Shown: positions 60,767 through 64,000 of the stretch, piece after piece
Layout of the letters: every line of letters starts with the position of its first letter
Numbering within the stretch: position 1 is the stretch's first letter
Origin: Terriglobus aquaticus
GTDB lineage: Bacteria > Acidobacteriota > Terriglobia > Terriglobales > Acidobacteriaceae
Assembly: GCF_025685415.1 (NCBI RefSeq)
Contig: NZ_JAGSYB010000001.1
Coordinates: forward strand, 806,001-870,000
DNA length: 64,000 nt
Direction of reading: 5' to 3'
Notes under the pieces: model-generated
What the model was told of the DNA's origin: nothing
The model's input: only the letters and a program-made list of their open reading frames with translations
The model's database searches: none
Program-made: the position numbers and the translations under genes

Positions 60767-60778
60767 GTTGTCGACAAC
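60767..60778. promoter_or_regulatory. Operator 3: perfect palindrome GTTGTCGACAAC
   Basis: A 12-bp perfect palindrome in the 74-bp gap between the regulator gene and the DapA-family gene. Its TTGTCG (60768-60773) could also be the -35 of the DapA promoter, with AATACT or TACTAT 16-18 bp downstream, so binding would block transcription. Confidence 0.7.
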
Positions 60779-60795
60779 CTGCCGACCAAAATACT

Positions 60796-61755
60796 ATGAG
60801 AAGGCACTTCAGGACTGGAGCCCCGACGCACTTGCAAAGGCCGCCCTCTGCGCCAAACCCTTTCGCCTTCCGTATTTCAGGAGTTTGCGCGGCTCTCCTT
60901 GTGCCTCGAACGCCAGAGCACGCGGTCGACCTGGAGGCGACTTTGCGACTGCTCCAGTTTCTGCAGGCCCGTGGCATCCGGTCCTTCGCGCTGAATGGCG
61001 CGACCGGCGAGTACACGCGTTCCTCACAAGACGAAGTCGCGGAGCTGCTGCGCTGCGTGAAGTCAAATCTGGTTGCGGGGACCAGCCTTGTGCTTGGCGT
61101 CGGAGGTCCGGATACCCGGCGGGTCCAGGAGTTGATCGACCTGGGAGAAGACGCCGGCGTTGACGGTTACCTGGTTTCGGTTCCTTCCTTCTTTCCGCTG
61201 GAACAGCAGGACATCGTTTCGTTCGTAGATGCGCTACTCCTGCAGAAGCCGGCCTACCTTTACAACCTGCCTGCCTTCACGACGGCGATCACGCCAGAGA
61301 CTTCAGTCGGTCTGGTTCGCAGCAACGAGCACATCATCGGGGTGAAAGATTCCAGTGGTACGCTCGACACCGTCCGGCTGCTCTCTCGTGAGGCGCCGGA
61401 GGCTTCCAGGATTATCGGAAACGACAGCGCGCTACACCCCGCATTAGGAGAGGGGGTGTGCGACGGTGTCGTCTCCGGTGTTGGCGGAGTTCTGCCCGAA
61501 ATGATGCAGCGGCTGTACTCCGAGACGAGCCGCAATGCCATAAGCGACACCTCTCAACAACTGCTCCAAGTGCTGGCGGAATACATCGCGTGGCTCGGCA
61601 GGTTCCCGGTACCGTGGGGTTTGAAACTGACTGCGCAATACCGCGGGCTGTTCCGGGCTGAATTCCCGCTGCCGTTTTCCAGCGAGCGTCGCACCCATGC
61701 CGAGCAATTTTCAAAGTGGCTCGATGAACATCGCGAAAATCTACAGATCTCTTAG
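60796..61755 (+). CDS. DapA family lyase/aldolase (dihydrodipicolinate synthase-like)
   Basis: A 319-residue class I aldolase-fold protein: ALNGATGEYTRSSQDEVAEL (GTTGE-type motif), AYLYNLPAFT (catalytic Tyr), IGVKDSSGTLD (Schiff-base Lys). With a sugar-acid transporter, a FadR-type regulator and a glycosidase around it, it is more likely a keto-deoxy-sugar-acid aldolase or dehydratase than lysine-pathway DapA; that is inference. The ATG at 60796 gives about 25 residues before homology begins and has no Shine-Dalgarno sequence, so the start is uncertain. Confidence 0.85.
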   Translation: MRRHFRTGAPTHLQRPPSAPNPFAFRISGVCAALLVPRTPEHAVDLEATLRLLQFLQARGIRSFALNGATGEYTRSSQDEVAELLRCVKSNLVAGTSLVLGVGGPDTRRVQELIDLGEDAGVDGYLVSVPSFFPLEQQDIVSFVDALLLQKPAYLYNLPAFTTAITPETSVGLVRSNEHIIGVKDSSGTLDTVRLLSREAPEASRIIGNDSALHPALGEGVCDGVVSGVGGVLPEMMQRLYSETSRNAISDTSQQLLQVLAEYIAWLGRFPVPWGLKLTAQYRGLFRAEFPLPFSSERRTHAEQFSKWLDEHRENLQIS

Positions 61756-61766
61756 GACTCACTTTC

Positions 61767-63380
61767 ATGAAGACATCGATCGTGTACCTGGTGACAAGTG
61801 GCGACCTGCGCGACAGCGCCAACCGCATCTGCTGGCCCGCGCAGCGCGACCTGGAAGCTGCGCTGACCAACTGCTTGAGCAAGCGAGGCGTGACGCTGAA
61901 GCGTGCGGTTCCTGTGGACGAGGCTCGCGGGCACGGGTTCGTCAGCTCGCAGCGCGAAGGCATGGACATCTTTCTTCAGATCCCGCCGGAGGCGCCGCTC
62001 ATCTTCGCAACGGCTGCGTGGCAATATACCCACCATGTGCTTCCGGGTCTGCGATCGCACAAGGGATCGATCCTTACGGTCGCGAACTGGTCAGGGCAGT
62101 GGCCGGGCTTAGTCGGTTTGCTGAACCTGAATGGATCGCTGGTGAAGGCGGGCGTGCCGTTCTCCAGCCTGTGGAGCGAAAAGTTCGACGACGAGTTCTT
62201 TTTGCGCGGTCTGGATGAGTGGCTTGCAACGGGCGAGATCACGCACGACCTGTCGCAGGTCCGCAGCTTCGATCCCGCTGGCGTACAGCTAGAGGTGAAG
62301 AAGGTCGCACAGACGCTCGCGGACGACGTGCTGCGCCGGAAGGCGATCCTTGGTGTCTTCGACGAAGGCTGCATGGGTATGTACAACGCCATCTTGGATG
62401 ACGAACTGCTGAATCCGATGGGCTTGTACAAAGAGCGGCTCAGCCAGTCGGCGCTGCTTGCGGCGATGCAGCATGTGTCACAGAAGGAGGCGGACGGTGT
62501 GTATGCCTGGTTGCGCAATGCCGGCGTGACCTTTCACTTCGGTGACGATGCCGCCCAGCACTTGACCCCGGAGCAGGTGCTGAACCAGTGTCGGATGTAC
62601 ATCGCCGCGGTACGCATCGCGGACGAATTCCACTGCGACGCGATCGGCATTCAATACCAGCAGGGCCTGAAGGACATGGCCTCTGCCTCGGACCTTCCCG
62701 AAGGCTTGCTGAACAATCCGGAGCGTCCTCCGGTCTACTCGCCCGACGGTCGCGAGCTGTACGCGGGCAAGGCGCTGCCGCACTTCAACGAGGTGGACGA
62801 GTGCGCGGGCGTGGACGCCCTGCTGACAAATCGCGTCTGGGAAAGGCTTGGCCTGGATCCTTCGACCACGCTGCACGACCTTCGTTGGGGAGAGCTTTAC
62901 CCTCGAAATTCAGCGATTCCAGAGGACTTTGTGTGGCTGCTGCAGATCTCCGGTGCGGCGCCGGCTTCGCACTTTGTGGGCGGCTACTCCGGCGCTTCCA
63001 GCATGCGTCAGCCTGCGATGTATTTTCCGCAAGGCGGTGGTTCGCTGCGTGGCGTTAGCAGGCCGGGCGAGATTGTGTGGAGCCGCGTGTTCCAGGAAGG
63101 CGGTCGGCTCCACATGGACATCGGTCGCGGCTCTATTCTTGAACTGCCGGATGCGGAGACGCAGCGGCGCTGGAACAATGTCACCTACGAGTGGCCGATC
63201 GTTCACGCGAAGCTGCACGGCATGACGCGCGATCGGTTGATGGCGCGGCATCGTGCAAACCACATGAACATTGCGTACGCTCCGACAGCGCAAGAGGCAG
63301 ACCACGCGCTCGCGTGCAAGGCCGCGCTGTTTGAACAGCTCGGCGGTAAAGTACACCTGTGTGGGCGGGTACAGCTATAG
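61767..63380 (+). CDS. Sugar isomerase-like protein (L-fucose/L-arabinose isomerase fold)
   Basis: A 537-residue cytoplasmic protein, 11 bp after the DapA-family gene and surely cotranscribed. The order of alpha/beta segments and motifs such as LGVFDEGCMGMYNAILDDE, CDAIGIQYQQGLKDM and SHFVGGYSGASSMRQPAMYF resemble the fucose-isomerase superfamily, whose active site uses two acidic residues and a late His. The assignment is from memory of the family and is moderate. It could act on an uronate or unusual sugar released by the glycosidase. The ATG has AGGAC upstream. Confidence 0.55.
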   Translation: MKTSIVYLVTSGDLRDSANRICWPAQRDLEAALTNCLSKRGVTLKRAVPVDEARGHGFVSSQREGMDIFLQIPPEAPLIFATAAWQYTHHVLPGLRSHKGSILTVANWSGQWPGLVGLLNLNGSLVKAGVPFSSLWSEKFDDEFFLRGLDEWLATGEITHDLSQVRSFDPAGVQLEVKKVAQTLADDVLRRKAILGVFDEGCMGMYNAILDDELLNPMGLYKERLSQSALLAAMQHVSQKEADGVYAWLRNAGVTFHFGDDAAQHLTPEQVLNQCRMYIAAVRIADEFHCDAIGIQYQQGLKDMASASDLPEGLLNNPERPPVYSPDGRELYAGKALPHFNEVDECAGVDALLTNRVWERLGLDPSTTLHDLRWGELYPRNSAIPEDFVWLLQISGAAPASHFVGGYSGASSMRQPAMYFPQGGGSLRGVSRPGEIVWSRVFQEGGRLHMDIGRGSILELPDAETQRRWNNVTYEWPIVHAKLHGMTRDRLMARHRANHMNIAYAPTAQEADHALACKAALFEQLGGKVHLCGRVQL

Positions 63381-63725
63381 GTGATACTCATTCATGGGTG
63401 CGCTGGAGCTCTTCTCGAAGAGCGCTTGGTCGACGATTCATCGGTTTAGGCTGCCGCCCTGAAGGGGTCGTGTGCCATAGTTCCTTCTCTCAGTGCAGCA
63501 ATTCGAAGACCGAGTGCGGTTTAGGGGAGCGGTGCCCCGATGTGACTGGATCTCACAAATCCGACGGGTGATGCCACGGCTGACAGGTCGACCTGGGAGC
63601 AAAGGCAGCACGAGGTCCAGCCCCTTCGCATAGATCCGTCGCGAGTGCAACGAAGATCACGGAATCCAGGACCACCTTGGAACTGCGCCGGAGTCAGTGT
63701 CGGCATTTTCGGCTATCCGAGAGAT
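63381..63725. other. Stretch without a supported gene
   Basis: Short open frames only, with no start signals or motifs. No terminator-like hairpin was found after the isomerase-like gene. Confidence 0.4.
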
Positions 63726-64000
63726 CTAACCGTTCCAAGGCTTCCAGGTGTTTTCAGAAGACGAAAGCGATAAGTCGAAACGCCGTGCATTGCCCGGATC
63801 GAGCTGCATAGCCAGAGCAAGCCAGCGCGAGCGCTGGGTAAGTCGCCATTTGAGATTGGGGCGCGGCCCTCCCGCAGGCGGCTCTGAATGCGGGGCGGGA
63901 GTAGCAGTAGAGCCGGCTGGGCGTGAGGGGTGCCGGCGAGGGACGCCGTTGCCACGATGCAGGCAGCGAAGCGGAGGGAGCGGCAGGTGTTCCTCGGTTC
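63726..64000 (-). pseudogene. Possible frameshifted small secreted protein, extending past the window
   Basis: On the minus strand one frame reads like a signal peptide (RFAACIVATASLAGTPHAQ, around 63970-63915). A second frame, ending at the TAG at 63726-63728, reads like a mature protein (PNLKWRLTQRSRWLALAMQL then DPGNARRFDLSLSSSENTWK). One indel around 63905-63925 would join them. Each frame is also open to the window edge. Either a frameshifted gene or a sequence error; the evidence is only protein-like composition. Confidence 0.3.

Noticed and set aside
60926-60933. Further GTCGAC sites (for example at 60466, 60925 and 63587) as extra GntR operators
   Set aside because: Only the six-base core matches; flanking T/A positions are wrong, and the first two are inside coding regions.

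Overview
The window comes from a high-GC, Gram-negative soil-type bacterium, most likely Acidobacteriota (class Terriglobia, Acidobacteriaceae-like). Three very large Oar-type TonB-dependent receptors, PadR-linked membrane proteins, many secreted proteins of unknown function and small secreted Gly/His-rich proteins point that way. The assignment rests on protein content only, since there is no rRNA here.

Layout. 1-2934: 3' part of an Oar-like receptor. 2999-11003: housekeeping genes (miaB, a bifunctional-nuclease-family protein, a GT9 glycosyltransferase; then on the minus strand deoC, a GAF-GAF-SpoIIE phosphatase and aroA; then an M20 amidohydrolase). 11025-19154 (minus): dnaX, then a tight run ybaB, class A beta-lactamase-like hydrolase, recR, cytochrome oxidase subunits II, I and III and a small CxxC membrane protein. 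19276-36398: secreted and envelope proteins mixed with lysA, yebC, a SET-domain protein, an M28 peptidase, a PagL-like deacylase, a formiminotransferase, DUF2252 and a PadR/membrane-protein pair. 36407-39976: ECF sigma factor with a candidate anti-sigma factor, divergent from a lytic transglycosylase. 40053-40140: tRNA-Ser(GGA).

40141-48571 looks like an accessory region. It follows the tRNA gene, holds several long non-coding stretches, and carries a Tat-exported serine hydrolase, a CGNR regulator divergent from a hydrolase/hydrolase/SDR set, a SnoaL-like protein, and an ArsR-SRPBCC-48-aa protein-DUF899 operon. Two enzymes here, one alpha/beta hydrolase and the SDR, lack their family's catalytic residues. 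The 48-aa CPFC membrane protein is a short gene that would be easy to miss.

48572-63380 holds two complete Oar-like receptors and a carbohydrate or sugar-acid locus: a GH67/GH115-like secreted glycosidase (minus), an Oar receptor (plus), a GntR/FadR-type regulator with an MFS transporter (minus), and a DapA-family lyase/aldolase with a 537-aa sugar-isomerase-like protein (plus). The same palindrome, core TTGTCGACAA, occurs in both divergent intergenic regions. It is present as a pair 22 bp apart before the glycosidase/receptor and once between the regulator and the DapA gene. This suggests one regulon controlled by the local GntR protein, and it is the strongest candidate for an undescribed system here.

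A second theme is translation starts. Many housekeeping genes have no Shine-Dalgarno sequence but a -10-like TAnnnT box 6-10 nt before the start codon (exactly 6 nt for dnaX, lysA, the GT9 gene, the M20 gene and the lytic transglycosylase). This suggests widespread leaderless transcripts and revises several start sites. Other genes, including most of the accessory genes, have clear AGGAG-type sites.
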